64,000 bases of DNA, taken from NCBI GenBank assembly GCA_018241425.1, contig JAFEDU010000003.1:62001-126000 (forward strand). Direction: 5' to 3'. This document shows, one piece after another, positions 1 to 9,887 of the stretch. The DNA is from Pseudomonadota bacterium (lineage in GTDB: Bacteria; Pseudomonadota; Gammaproteobacteria; Steroidobacterales; Steroidobacteraceae). The translations under genes and the position numbers were made by a program. Every line of letters starts with the position of its first letter. The first letter of the stretch is position 1. The notes below the pieces were generated by a model. It made no database searches, was not told the origin of the DNA, and was given only the letters and a program-made list of their open reading frames with translations.

Positions 1-2
1 CG

Positions 3-547
3 CAGGTCATCATCGGGGAGGCCGACCGGCTCACCGCGCTGGTCGACTCCATGTCCGGCCCGACGCGCGCGCCGGCCAAGACGCTCATCAACGTGCACGA
101 GGTGTGCGAGCACGTGTACCACCTGCTGCGCGCCGAAGCCCCTCCGGGCATCGTCATCGAGCGCGACTACGACCCGAGCCTGCCGGAGGCGATGCTCGAC
201 CGGCACCAGATCATCCAGGCGCTGCTCAACGTGGCGCGCAACGCGCTGCAGGCGCAGGGGGACCTGGGGCGCATCGTGCTGCGCACGCGTGCGCGCTCGC
301 ACGCCACCATCGGCTCGGTGCAGCACCGGCTGATCGCGAGCCTGCAGGTCGAGGACGCAGGCCCTGGCGTGCCGCAGCACCTGCGCTCCTCCATCTTCTA
401 TCCGCTCGTGACCGGGCGTCCCAACGGCACGGGCCTGGGGCTCGCCGTGGCGCAGGAGCTGGTCACCCGCAACGGCGGCATCATCGAGTTCGAGAGTGAA
501 ACGGGGCGCACGGTGTTCAGCCTGCTACTGCCCCTGGGAGAGGATCC

Positions 548-551
<4 letters not shown>
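3..551 (+). CDS. glnL: Nitrogen regulation sensor histidine kinase NtrB, C-terminal part
   Basis: The reading frame is open from the left edge, so the N-terminus (PAS domain and most of the phospho-acceptor helix) lies outside the window. The visible 182 residues carry the ATP-binding HATPase module: an N-box around LLNVARNALQ, a G1 box (EDAGPGVP) and a G2 box (GTGLGLAVAQ). NtrB autophosphorylates under nitrogen limitation and passes the phosphate to NtrC. The stop overlaps the start of the downstream ntrC by 4 bases (ATGA), giving translational coupling. Identity as NtrB rather than another PAS kinase rests on the ntrC-like partner and on the compact C-terminal domain. Confidence 0.9.
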
Positions 552-1969
<1,418 letters not shown>

Positions 1970-2026
1970 TCGTCCCGATGGGAACCTTGTAAGGTTCGCC
2001 CCTTCGCGATTTCCGGACGGGGCTCG

Positions 2027-3136
2027 ATGAACAGCTGGCGCGAACTGACGCAGGTCGACTTCCTGGGCAACGACCTGCAGACCTGGGTGGTGGCGCTCGG
2101 GATCCTCCTGGTCACGCTCACGATCCTGCCGCTCCTGCGGCGCTACCTCGCCGCCCACCGCCGCCGCCGCGCGGACGCGTCCACCGGGCACCTCGCGGTC
2201 GACCTCACCGCCTCGCTCGCCGAGCGCACCAGCCGCCTGTTCCTGTGGGGGGTGGCGGTGTGGCTCGGCTCGCGCGACCTCACCTTTCCGCCGAAGGTCG
2301 AGCACTGGCTGACGATCGCGCTCGTGCTCCTCTTCTGGATGCAGGCCGCGCGCTGGGCGATGACGGCGGTGCGCTTCGCGGTGGATGCGCGGCGGCGCCG
2401 CTCGACGGGGCCCGACACCCTGCTCAAGAGCTCGATGGAGGTGATCCTGTTCGCGGCCGGGATCGTGGTGTGGGGGATCGCGGCGCTGCTCGCGCTCGAC
2501 AACCTCGGCATCGAGATCAAGCCGCTGCTGGCAGGACTGGGTATCGGCGGCATCGCGCTCGCCCTTGCCGTGCAGACCGTGCTCGGCGACCTCCTGGCCT
2601 CCCTCTCGATCGCCCTCGACAAGCCCTTTGGCTTGGGCGATGCGCTCACCGTGGACGACGTGCAGGGCACGGTCGAGCACATCGGGGTGAAGAGCACGCG
2701 GCTGCGCAGCGTGAACGGCGAGCAGATCATCATGTCGAACGCCGACATCCTGAAGTCGCGCGTGCGCAATTTCGGGCGGCTGCTCGAGCGCCGCTCGCTG
2801 TTCCGCCTCGACGTGCACTATGAGACCCCGGTGCCGGCGCTCGCCGCCGTGCCGCGCGCGGTGCGCGAGATCATCGAGGGGACCCCCGACACGCGCTTCG
2901 ACCGCTGCCACCTCCTGAGCTGCGGCGGCCCGGCGCTGCAGTTCGAGGTGGTGTTCTTCGTCACCAACCCCGACTTCAAGGTCTACGCCGAGGCGCAGCA
3001 GAGCATCAACTTGAGGATCCTGGAGCGGTTCCGCACGCTCGGGGTGAGCTTCATGGGCGCTACGCCCCAGAACGTGCGCCTGCACCCCGTGCCCGCGCCG
3101 GGCGCTGCGCCCGGCGGCCAGGAGCAGCTGCTTTAG
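2027..3136 (+). CDS. MscS-family mechanosensitive channel
   Basis: 369 residues. The N-terminal half has several membrane segments; the pore-lining helix and following beta domain are recognisable by GLGIGGIALALAVQ followed by LGDLLASLSIALDKPFGLGD, the classical MscS signature. The C-terminal part (about 270-355) is the soluble alpha/beta vestibule. Such channels open under membrane tension and release solutes on hypo-osmotic shock. The ATG at 2027 is preceded by a GGACGGGG stretch. The stop lies 4 bases from the stop of the convergent PEP-CTERM gene. Which MscS subfamily it belongs to cannot be told by eye. Confidence 0.92.
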   Translation: MNSWRELTQVDFLGNDLQTWVVALGILLVTLTILPLLRRYLAAHRRRRADASTGHLAVDLTASLAERTSRLFLWGVAVWLGSRDLTFPPKVEHWLTIALVLLFWMQAARWAMTAVRFAVDARRRRSTGPDTLLKSSMEVILFAAGIVVWGIAALLALDNLGIEIKPLLAGLGIGGIALALAVQTVLGDLLASLSIALDKPFGLGDALTVDDVQGTVEHIGVKSTRLRSVNGEQIIMSNADILKSRVRNFGRLLERRSLFRLDVHYETPVPALAAVPRAVREIIEGTPDTRFDRCHLLSCGGPALQFEVVFFVTNPDFKVYAEAQQSINLRILERFRTLGVSFMGATPQNVRLHPVPAPGAAPGGQEQLL

Positions 3137-3140
3137 GGGA

Positions 3141-3806
3141 TCAGGCGCGGGCGCGGCGCCGGACCAGCCCGGCGAGTCCGCCGAGACCCGACAGCAGCAG
3201 CGGCAGGCCCGCCGGCAGGGGCACGGGCGTCAGGTTGAGCACTCCCGAATAGCCGCCCCCGCTGGTGCCGACGACGCTGCCGCGCACCTCGAGCACGTAG
3301 GTGCCCGCAGTCAGGGTCGTCGGGCTGATCCAGCTGCTGGTGAGGGTCTGGGTCGGGGAGAAGTTGATCGAGGAGGTCCAGCCCTCCATCACCCCCGTGG
3401 GGTTGATACCCACGAGCGGCAGCGGGTTCGAGCCCGCGGAGGCGAGGCTGTAAAGACGCACCTGGAGGTTGTCGATCTCGCTCGTGGGCCCTAAGGAGAT
3501 CGTGGTCGCCGTGGTGTCCACCTGGCCGGCCGCGATGGTGAACACGTAGTCATCGTAGAAGCCGTACGTCGGCGCGTTGGTGAGCGCGCTGGTCGGGGCG
3601 CTGAACGTATCCCCGTAGATCACCGACGAACTGGTCGGCGAACTGACCGTGCCGGTCGAGACCGTGAGGCTCGCCGGCCCCTGTTCCTGGTAGCTGAGGG
3701 TGAGCGAATCGGCGGCGGCGGTGCCGCAGGCGAGCAGGGCGGCAACACCCAGGAGCGCGTGCCGGCTGCGGGGGGACGCGGCGGGCGGCAGGGAGCGTGT
3801 ATTCAT
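3141..3806 (-). CDS. PEP-CTERM-type sorted extracellular protein
   Basis: 221 residues if started at the ATG at 3806, which directly gives a signal peptide (hydrophobic run then ACGTAAA). The mature part is rich in Ser, Thr and Gly with a FYDDYVF segment resembling the FxDxF subclass. The C-terminus has the VPLPAGLPLLLSGL motif, a hydrophobic stretch and a terminal Arg cluster (RRRARA): the VPLPA variant of the PEP-CTERM signal recognised by exosortase. By family knowledge such proteins are cleaved by EpsH/XrtA-type exosortases and exported, often with exopolysaccharide. No exosortase gene is in the window. An upstream in-frame start would give a charged non-signal extension, so I rejected it. 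Confidence 0.88.
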   Translation of the reverse strand: MNTRSLPPAASPRSRHALLGVAALLACGTAAADSLTLSYQEQGPASLTVSTGTVSSPTSSSVIYGDTFSAPTSALTNAPTYGFYDDYVFTIAAGQVDTTATTISLGPTSEIDNLQVRLYSLASAGSNPLPLVGINPTGVMEGWTSSINFSPTQTLTSSWISPTTLTAGTYVLEVRGSVVGTSGGGYSGVLNLTPVPLPAGLPLLLSGLGGLAGLVRRRARA

Positions 3807-3894
3807 GGTGCCAGACGTTCGCCCCGGCACATGACAGCGGTGCGACTCTTTCGTGAAGGCACCCCCGGGGCCGCGCGCGGCGGCCGTTCCCGCC

Positions 3895-4560
3895 TCAGTG
3901 GCGGGAGGCGAGGAGTTGCTGCAGCGCGGCGTCGAAGTCCTCGTAGGGCTGCGCGCCCGAGACCAGCTGTCCCTCGAGCGCATTGCCGCGGCTGATGCCG
4001 ATGACGAATGCCGGGGTGCCGTGGATGTGGAGGGCGTCCGCGGCGGCGATGTTGCGCGCGATGTCGCCCTCGTAGCGGTTGGCGCGCGTGCAGGCGTGCA
4101 GCCGCTCGACGTCGAGGCCGAGCTTCACCGCCCGCCGCTCGATGCCGCCGGTCGCCAGCGGGTCGTCGCCGGACAGGAGCGCATCGTGCATCTCCCAGAA
4201 CTTCCCCTGCTCGCCGGCGCAGTGCGCCGCCTGGGCGGCCGGCATCGCGGCGGCGTGGAACTCGAGCGGCAGGTCGCGCACGACGAAGCGCAGCCGCCCC
4301 GTGTCGATCCAGTTCTTCTTGAGCAGCGGCCAGGTCTCGGCGTGGAACTTCCGGCAGTAGGGGCACTGGTAGTCGGTGAACTCGAGCAGCGTCAGCGGGG
4401 CATCGCTGCGCCCGATGGAGTACTCGCGCGGGTCGAGGCCGACGTGCACGAAGGCGGGCTGCGAGCCCTCGGCGTCCGCCGCCGGGCCTGGGGCGGCCAG
4501 GGCCGCGACGGCCAGCACCGCCGCCAGCGCGGCGGCGAGAAGCGCCGCAGGCAGCCTCAT
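3895..4560 (-). CDS. DsbA-family periplasmic thiol-disulfide oxidoreductase
   Basis: 221 residues. An Ala/Leu-rich signal peptide or anchor covers about residues 1-25. The thioredoxin-fold active site CPYC follows the strand LLEFTDYQ, and the cis-proline loop is GTPAFVIG near the C-terminus; between them is the helical insertion typical of DsbA/DsbG-like proteins. It probably oxidises or isomerises disulfides in exported proteins. The start at 4560 overlaps the pyrD stop by 4 bases, so it is the second gene of that transcript, an odd pairing. Conserved in fold, but the exact partner (DsbB, DsbD or none) cannot be assigned. Confidence 0.88.
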   Translation of the reverse strand: MRLPAALLAAALAAVLAVAALAAPGPAADAEGSQPAFVHVGLDPREYSIGRSDAPLTLLEFTDYQCPYCRKFHAETWPLLKKNWIDTGRLRFVVRDLPLEFHAAAMPAAQAAHCAGEQGKFWEMHDALLSGDDPLATGGIERRAVKLGLDVERLHACTRANRYEGDIARNIAAADALHIHGTPAFVIGISRGNALEGQLVSGAQPYEDFDAALQQLLASRH

Positions 4561-5564
4561 CCCGAGACCGCGCAGTTCTCGGTGGCGCGCGCGGTGGTAA
4601 GCGTGCCGGTGAGCTCGCTCACGTTGGCGAGCCGGTGCGCCTTCAGGTACTCGGCGATGCCCTCGTTGACCTTCACGCACACCATCGGGTCGTAGAAGAG
4701 CGCCGTGCCGATCCCGACCGCGCTCGCCCCGGCGATCAGGAACTCCAGCGCGTCGGTGGCGGTGGTGATGCCGCCCTGGCCGATGATGGGGATGCGGTGC
4801 GCCCGCGCGACCTCGTAGACCTGGTGCACCTTGAGGAGCGCGATCGGCTTGATGGCGGGCCCGGACAGGCCGCCCTGGATGTTGCCGATCACCGGGCGGC
4901 GGCTCTCGACGTCGATCGCCATGCCCATGACGGTGTTGATGACGGCCAGTCCATCGGTGCCCGCCTCGATGCAGCGGCGTGCGTTCTCGCGGATGTCGGT
5001 CTGGTTGGGGGACAGCTTGGTGATCAGCGGCTTCCTGGTGACCGCGCGGCAGGCGCTCACCACCTGGGCGGACATGTCGGGGTAGTTGCCGAAGGCGACG
5101 CCGCCTTCCTTCACGTTCGGGCAGGAGATGTTGATCTCGATGGCGTCGATCGGGGACTGGTCGAAGCGCCGCGTGACCTCGACGTACTCCTCGATCGTGG
5201 AGCCGGAGACGTTGGCGATGAAGCGCGTCTCTGTGAAGTCGAGCGTCGGCAGGATCTCGTCCACGACGTACCCCGCGCCCGGGTTCTGCAGCCCGATGGC
5301 ATTCAGCATGCCGGCCGGGGTCTCGTAGACCCGGTGCGGGGGGTTGCCGAGGCGCGCCCTGCCGGTGGTGCCCTTGAGGACGATCGCGCCGGCCTCGCGG
5401 TTGGAGAACCCCTCGATGCGGGTGTACTCCTCGCCGAAGCCGACGCAGCCGGAGAGCAGCACGATCGGGGAGGCGAACTTAAGTCCGCAGAAGTTCACTT
5501 CCAGGAGGCCCGCGTCCTTCGGGGTCGCGGTCTTCGGGCTCGCCACCGGGTCGACCGTTGCCAT
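4557..5564 (-). CDS. pyrD: Dihydroorotate dehydrogenase, class 1B-like catalytic subunit
   Basis: 335 residues from the ATG at 5564. Class 1 features: FMN barrel start VLLSGCVGF, substrate loop TPAGMLNAIGLQNPG, and the EINISCPNVKEGG segment that carries the catalytic Cys of class 1 enzymes; the C-terminal phosphate site GQGGITTATDALEF and ASAVGIGTA are clear. It oxidises dihydroorotate to orotate in pyrimidine synthesis. The sequence looks like the PyrDB type, which normally works with the iron-sulfur/FAD subunit PyrK, but no pyrK is adjacent or elsewhere in the window. A longer start at 5603 exists, but the ATG at 5564 follows a -10-like GATAAT and fits family length. Confidence 0.9.
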   Translation of the reverse strand: MATVDPVASPKTATPKDAGLLEVNFCGLKFASPIVLLSGCVGFGEEYTRIEGFSNREAGAIVLKGTTGRARLGNPPHRVYETPAGMLNAIGLQNPGAGYVVDEILPTLDFTETRFIANVSGSTIEEYVEVTRRFDQSPIDAIEINISCPNVKEGGVAFGNYPDMSAQVVSACRAVTRKPLITKLSPNQTDIRENARRCIEAGTDGLAVINTVMGMAIDVESRRPVIGNIQGGLSGPAIKPIALLKVHQVYEVARAHRIPIIGQGGITTATDALEFLIAGASAVGIGTALFYDPMVCVKVNEGIAEYLKAHRLANVSELTGTLTTARATENCAVSG

Positions 5565-5570
5565 GGCCCG

Positions 5571-5577
5571 TATTATC
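5571..5577 (-). promoter_or_regulatory. Candidate -10 element of pyrD, leaderless spacing
   Basis: On the minus strand GATAAT occupies 5577-5572 and ends 7 bases before the ATG at 5564. No Shine-Dalgarno sequence is present in the gap. The expected start of transcription falls at or next to the A of the start codon. No convincing -35 is visible, so this is a suggestion only. Confidence 0.4.
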
Positions 5578-5617
5578 GCACAGCCTTCGCAGCCCACCCC
5601 CACGTGCCCGCGGTGAC

Positions 5618-6103
5618 ATGTTCCAGGTCGTCCTTTTCAGGCCCGAGATCCCGCCGAACACCGGCAACATCATCCGGCTGTGCGCGAACACGGGCGCCCG
5701 GCTGCACCTGGTGGAGCCCTTGGGCTTCGGGCTCTCGCGCCGCGAGGTGCGCCGGGGCGGGCTCGACTACACGGAGCTCGCCGACGTCACGGTGCACCGG
5801 GACTTCGAGGCTTGCCGCGCGGCGCTCGGCGAGGCGCGGCTCTTCTCGATCGAGACCTCGGGCTCCGTCACCTACAGCGAGGTCGCCTTCGCACCCGGGG
5901 ACGTGTTCCTCTTTGGGCCCGAGCACCACGGGCTCCCGGCGGGGCTGCTCGAGACGGTCCCCGCGGAGCGACAGCTGTCCCTGCCGATGCGCCCCGGTAA
6001 CCGCAGCCTCAACCTCGCGAACGCGGTGGCCGTGGTGGTGTACGAGGCGTGGCGCCAGAACGGCTTTGGGGGGATCACGCCAGTCACCCCACCCGGACAG
6101 TGA
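5618..6103 (+). CDS. trmL: tRNA (cytidine/uridine-2'-O-)-methyltransferase TrmL
   Basis: 161 residues, the usual TrmL length. The protein is a minimal SPOUT (alpha/beta knot) enzyme: LFRPEIPPNTGNIIRLCANTG at the N-terminus contains the catalytic Arg and the NTGNI motif, and LFGPEHHGLP plus the C-terminal RSLNLANAVAVVVYE form the SAM-binding knot. By family it 2'-O-methylates position 34 of tRNA-Leu isoacceptors. I start at the ATG at 5618; a longer frame from 5558 adds residues with no family counterpart. Divergent from pyrD with a 53-base gap. Confidence 0.93.
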   Translation: MFQVVLFRPEIPPNTGNIIRLCANTGARLHLVEPLGFGLSRREVRRGGLDYTELADVTVHRDFEACRAALGEARLFSIETSGSVTYSEVAFAPGDVFLFGPEHHGLPAGLLETVPAERQLSLPMRPGNRSLNLANAVAVVVYEAWRQNGFGGITPVTPPGQ

Positions 6104-6206
6104 GCGGCGTTTGGGTTTCGCAGGCGTGACCTTGACGGATCCGCGGGCCTTCCAACAGCATCGCTCGCGCCAACACCGGTCCCTTCGGGCCGGAACGGGA
6201 GGTGGC

Positions 6207-7118
6207 ATGCACCGCGCGATCCGTAAGGTCCGGCGACTCCTCGTTCTCCTTGCACTCCTCTTGAGCCCGGCGTTCGCGCCGGCGGACGCACCTCCCGCCA
6301 ACGACGCTGCGCGAGAGGCCGGTGAAGCCGCCCGGGCGGCCATCGTCCGTGGGCCGACCTCCATCACGCTCAAGGACCAGGCGGTGCTCGCGCTGCCCGA
6401 GCACTTCGGGTTCATCCCGCGCAAGGAGGCCGCCGCCCTCATGGATGCCATGGGCAACCGGGTGGGCGATAGGTTCCTGGGCCTGATCGTGCCGCTGCAG
6501 GGCGGCTCCCGGGCAGGCCGCTGGTTCGTGTCCGTCGACTTCGACCCGGCCGGCTACGTGAAGGACGACGACGCCAGGCACTGGGATGCGGACAAGCTCC
6601 TGACGAGCCTCAGGGACGGCACCGAGGCCGCCAACGAGGAACGCCAGAAGCGGGGCATCCCGCCGATCGCGGTGACGCGCTGGATCGAGCCGCCGGCCTA
6701 CGATGCGGCGAGCCACCAGCTCATCTGGTCCGCGGAGGCGAAGCTCAAGAACGGCAACGACCCGGACCCGACGATCAACTACAACACCTATGTCCTCGGG
6801 CGCGAGGGCTACCTCGAGCTCAACCTCGTGACGAGCGCGAGCGCCGTGGAAGGCGACAAGGCGGCCGCGCGCGAGCTCCTGTCCGCCGTGCAGTTCAACA
6901 GCGGCAAGCGCTACGGGGACTTCAACTCCTCCACGGACAAGGTGGCGGCCTACGGGCTCGCCGCGCTGGTGGCGGGGGTCGCGGCCAAGAAGCTCGGGCT
7001 GCTCGCCATCCTCGCCGCCACGCTCGTGAAGTTCGCCAAGGTGATCGCCATCGGGGCCGCGGGCGGCTTCGCCGCGCTCGGCCGCTGGTGGAAGTCGCGC
7101 ACCGGACGCGCGACCTAG
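6207..7118 (+). CDS. DUF2167 membrane-anchored exported protein
   Basis: 303 residues. It has a signal peptide (about 1-27) and one C-terminal hydrophobic segment (about 255-290) ending in WWKSRTGR, so it is probably periplasmic and anchored at its C-terminus. The core with LPEHFGFIPRKEA, YVKDDDA..WDADKLL and AVTRWIEPPAYD fits the DUF2167 family, whose function is unknown. The ATG at 6207 follows GGGAGGTGGC. Only 2 bases separate its stop from the start of the M50 protease gene, indicating one transcript and perhaps one functional unit. No catalytic motif is seen. Confidence 0.85.
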   Translation: MHRAIRKVRRLLVLLALLLSPAFAPADAPPANDAAREAGEAARAAIVRGPTSITLKDQAVLALPEHFGFIPRKEAAALMDAMGNRVGDRFLGLIVPLQGGSRAGRWFVSVDFDPAGYVKDDDARHWDADKLLTSLRDGTEAANEERQKRGIPPIAVTRWIEPPAYDAASHQLIWSAEAKLKNGNDPDPTINYNTYVLGREGYLELNLVTSASAVEGDKAAARELLSAVQFNSGKRYGDFNSSTDKVAAYGLAALVAGVAAKKLGLLAILAATLVKFAKVIAIGAAGGFAALGRWWKSRTGRAT

Positions 7119-7120
7119 GC

Positions 7121-7834
7121 ATGTTGAAACTCCTCCTGCTGCTCGCGGGTGCCCTGAAGCTCGGCAAGCTTCTGCCGGCGGTGCTCACCATGCTGCTGTC
7201 GGTGGGCGTGTATGCGCTCATGTTCGGGTGGGCTTATGCCGCGGGGTTCGTCGGACTCATCGCGGTGCACGAGATGGGGCACTACGTCGCGGCACGCCGC
7301 CGCGGGCTCAACGTGGGGGCGCCGACGTTCATCCCGTTCGTCGGCGCCTGGATCGAGCTCAAGGACCTGCCCCACGATGCGGAGACCGAGGCTTATGTCG
7401 GCGTCGCGGGACCCCTGGTTGGCACCCTCGGGGCGCTGGCGTGCTTCTACCTGGCGCGCTCCAGCGGCAGCAGCCTGCTGCTGGCGCTCGCCTACACGGG
7501 GTTCATGCTGAACCTCTTCAACCTGATCCCGCTGGCGCCCTTCGACGGGGGCCGGATCACGGCCGCGATCTCCCCCCGGCTGTGGCTGATCGGTGCGCCC
7601 CTCCTGGTGGCACTCTTTTTCTATAGCCCGAGCCCACTCCTGATCCTGATGGCGGTGCTGGCGCTCCCGAACGTGCTCAAGGCCTGGCGCGGGATCCGGA
7701 CGCCCGAGGAAGAGCGCTACTACACGGTCAGCGCCGAGACGCGCTTCACCTACGGGGCGCTCTACCTGGGCCTCGCCGGGTTCCTCGCCATCATGTGCGA
7801 GCAGCTGCACGCGGAGCTGCCGCGCTCACCCTGA
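7121..7834 (+). CDS. M50-family (site-2-protease-like) membrane metallopeptidase
   Basis: 237 residues, mostly hydrophobic with 5-6 membrane segments. The zinc motif is HEMGH (about residue 48-52) and the third ligand region is NLIPLAPFDGGR (about 133-144), the two signatures of intramembrane M50 proteases. It lacks the PDZ domain of RseP and is of the compact type. Starting at 7121 gives MLKLLLLLAG; a start at 7088 would overlap the upstream gene and add a polar leader. Co-transcription with the DUF2167 gene suggests that protein as a substrate or partner, which is inference only. Confidence 0.88.
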   Translation: MLKLLLLLAGALKLGKLLPAVLTMLLSVGVYALMFGWAYAAGFVGLIAVHEMGHYVAARRRGLNVGAPTFIPFVGAWIELKDLPHDAETEAYVGVAGPLVGTLGALACFYLARSSGSSLLLALAYTGFMLNLFNLIPLAPFDGGRITAAISPRLWLIGAPLLVALFFYSPSPLLILMAVLALPNVLKAWRGIRTPEEERYYTVSAETRFTYGALYLGLAGFLAIMCEQLHAELPRSP

Positions 7835-7956
7835 GCCCCGGGACGCCGGTGCGGTGCACCAGGCGGCACGAGATAACGTGGGCTGAATGGCAGGAGTATC
7901 GTTAGGCACCGGTTCCCACTAGCGACGCATCACCTTCGGTTCCGGGGAAGGCAGAC

Positions 7957-8184
7957 GTGATCGAAGTCGTAACTTCAATTCTCGACGTGGCTGGGGCCCT
8001 GTTCGGGTGGCGCTCTGCGGTAGGTTTCATTGGGGGTGTAGCGGTTGCCGCTGCGCTCTACCTGCTCCACGTGCCGTCGGATGGCGACATCTGGCCGCTG
8101 GTGGCGCTAGTCGCGGTTTGCTACATCGCTGGAGTAGCGCTGGATCTGGTCGCGTCAAAGGCGCGCCGGCGGCGAGTGCCATGA
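7957..8184 (+). CDS. Small membrane protein, unknown function
   Basis: 75 residues with two predicted membrane helices (about 20-37 and 46-64) and a basic C-terminus (KARRRR). Start GTG at 7957 after GGGGAAGGCAG. I do not recognise the family. It is the first gene of a region with visibly lower GC and isolated small genes separated by 100-390 bases. Coding status is supported by the clear two-helix topology only. Confidence 0.55.
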   Translation: MIEVVTSILDVAGALFGWRSAVGFIGGVAVAAALYLLHVPSDGDIWPLVALVAVCYIAGVALDLVASKARRRRVP

Positions 8185-8347
8185 CAATGGCACGGTCGAA
8201 ACGTGCGCTACGGGTCACCACGTCACCGGCTTGCCCGCAATGGCTGAGATGCGTTGCGCTGCGGACACAGAATGAAATCATGTGCTCGCAGCAACGTAGG
8301 AGCGATGACGCAATCCGGCGTGTGTGCTAGCGGAATCGTCTGAGGTC

Positions 8348-8629
8348 ATGGGTCGAAATCACGAAGCGGGCTCCGGGGTTTCCAGCGGCCACCTTGACGC
8401 GAAGGGCGTCGCCATATTGCTGGACGCCGTCTGCGTAAAGCTCGGCTTCTGTATCCCGCCCGCGGCTCGTCTGCAGCTTCAGCACGACCCGCCCACTGAC
8501 GCGCTCGGCTTCGCCGACGCGGTAATTCGTGCTGAGGGCCTAGACCCCGACACAATTGACCGTCACCTAGCAAGACAGCTGCGAGACGAGGTTGCGGCGG
8601 CATTTGCCAAGTGGGGCACGCAACCTTGA
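8348..8629 (+). CDS. Small soluble hypothetical protein
   Basis: 93 residues from the ATG at 8348; a GTG at 8324 would add 8. The C-terminal half reads like a compact helical domain (DALGFADAVIRAEGLDP, then an amphipathic helix RQLRDEVAAAFAKWG). No known motif is identified. The base composition is lower in GC than the flanks. It overlaps the next candidate frame. Its size and setting resemble orphan or immunity-type genes, but nothing in the sequence proves this. Confidence 0.5.
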   Translation: MGRNHEAGSGVSSGHLDAKGVAILLDAVCVKLGFCIPPAARLQLQHDPPTDALGFADAVIRAEGLDPDTIDRHLARQLRDEVAAAFAKWGTQP

Positions 8630-8945
8630 CGCGGAACAATCCGCCGGAGCGGCTGTGACGCATGACTGCGCGTCGCCGTGTTGCGCGGCCGTCTCGCTGC
8701 CAGCCTACATCCACTTCACGATTAGGCATTGCGATGTCGACACATTGGACGAAGCCTCGGGCCTGAGGACCAGCGTGGTTGGTTCCGTTACCGATCGCTC
8801 TCCTTTGAGCTTGGCTAGATACAAGAGATTCTCGGCGGCTCAGCGTGCAGCGGTCGTCAGTTTCCTTGAATTCATGGCTGAGCACGCAGATCCCCTCAAC
8901 GCGTCGCTCGCGCAGAAGGCACTGGCGCGATACTGGAGGACTTAA
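8592..8945 (+). CDS. Possible small protein or C-terminal remnant (DUF6714-like end)
   Basis: The frame runs 117 codons from a TTG at 8592, but the first 35 residues look non-native; the protein-like part starts near LPAYIHFTIRHCDVD. The end (RFSAAQRAAVVSFLEFMAEH ... ALARYW) resembles the tail of small DUF6714-like proteins. There is no good start or ribosome site, and it overlaps the previous gene, so it could be a truncated copy of a longer gene or a GTG-started short gene (GTG near 8655). Assignment is weak. Confidence 0.35.
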   Translation: MRRHLPSGARNLDAEQSAGAAVTHDCASPCCAAVSLPAYIHFTIRHCDVDTLDEASGLRTSVVGSVTDRSPLSLARYKRFSAAQRAAVVSFLEFMAEHADPLNASLAQKALARYWRT

Positions 8946-9074
8946 TGAGCCCGATAAACCTCTCATCATTGTCCCCTAACAGGCGTCAGAGTGGGCCGTG
9001 ATGCGTGGACTGTCTGGCAAGAGGATCCTGTCCGGCTTGGTCGTTGGGCCCCTCAAATCCAGACTTAAACAGCC

Positions 9075-9500
9075 GTGAGGACATTCAGCGGCCTCCTACT
9101 CTGGTTTGAAGCCTTGATCCTCCTGATCCCCACATTCTTCGGACTGGTCATGGGGATGAATGTCTTGACCGCGACATTAACTGAAGGGCTGCGCGCTGCG
9201 GACGCTCCACTTGGCCTGATGTATCTGTGCATGTTGTGCCTATTGGTAGTGGGTTGGTACTTGCTGGGCCAACGTCTCGCGAATGGATCCTGCGCGCTGA
9301 GGCACGTGTCGCCTCTATGGTGGCTTGCGGCGAGTCTTGGAGCAGTACTCTCGATAGTCGGTTACGTGCTTTTTTTACGCACGCAATCGAAATTTGCGTT
9401 CTCCTCGATGGCCATATGGGGACTTCCCACGTTCGTCCACCTTAGCCTGGAAACATGGGTTTGGCCGCCCCACGATGCAAGGAGCGGCGATGCAGCGTAA
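9075..9500 (+). CDS. Four-helix membrane protein, unknown function
   Basis: 141 residues with about four hydrophobic segments (8-30, 47-68, 82-102, 113-128) and short polar loops. It starts with GTG at 9075; the upstream region is AT-richer and contains no obvious promoter. I do not recognise a family. It sits in the low-GC islet and has no partner gene in an operon-like spacing. The membrane topology makes it a believable gene. Confidence 0.6.
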   Translation: MRTFSGLLLWFEALILLIPTFFGLVMGMNVLTATLTEGLRAADAPLGLMYLCMLCLLVVGWYLLGQRLANGSCALRHVSPLWWLAASLGAVLSIVGYVLFLRTQSKFAFSSMAIWGLPTFVHLSLETWVWPPHDARSGDAA

Positions 9501-9887
9501 GCAATCGCGCGCGAAATGCGGCACCGTCTTAGCGTCAGGCAGGTCGATCACAAGCATAGAAGCTGAGCTCATGGGGCCTGCCCTCCTTGGTTTACGGGTA
9601 GGTGTCGCAACTCGTGACATATGGGACACGGAAGTCCCTTGTAGTCGTTAGCCGTCATGGCGGAGGCCAGCGAACGGGTCGGACTGCCCAGCCTGTCGAT
9701 CCATCGAATAGTCGCGAATTTCGGGCTTTCTGAGGCGCCTATGGAAAGACCGTTCGTGTCGGGTGGGGGCAACCCCGGCATGTCGGACCCCTGACGATCG
9801 CTGGAGCATTTCGTATTGGAGGATTTTTACGGACGAATCTCAGTGAGGCGGGCGCGCGGTCCCGCTAACTTTCGACGTTAGGAGCGT
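9501..9887. other. 387-base gap without a convincing gene
   Basis: Both strands have only short frames without family resemblance or ribosome sites. One minus-strand frame (9569-9781) contains a PCPICH motif, but it has poor codon character and no start signal. The lower GC continues from the flanking small genes. The stretch may hold decayed gene remnants; I see no repeats or terminal inverted repeats in it. Confidence 0.6.

Noticed and set aside
3424..3436. GGGTTCGAGCCCG, resembling a tRNA T-arm
   Set aside because: It lies inside the PEP-CTERM gene and no acceptor stem, D-arm or anticodon arm can be built around it.
4635..6206. Extended frame upstream of the DUF2167 start
   Set aside because: It is antisense to pyrD and then crosses trmL in another frame; the signal peptide and GGGAGG site place the true start at 6207.
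7901..7907. GTTAGGC, an integron attC core-like sequence, with a similar GTTAGG at 9878
   Set aside because: No matching RYYYAAC partner at attC distance, no foldable attC and no integrase gene in the window.
9569..9781. Minus-strand 70-codon frame with a PCPICH motif
   Set aside because: No ribosome site, no family resemblance, and poor codon character; one CxxC is not sufficient evidence.
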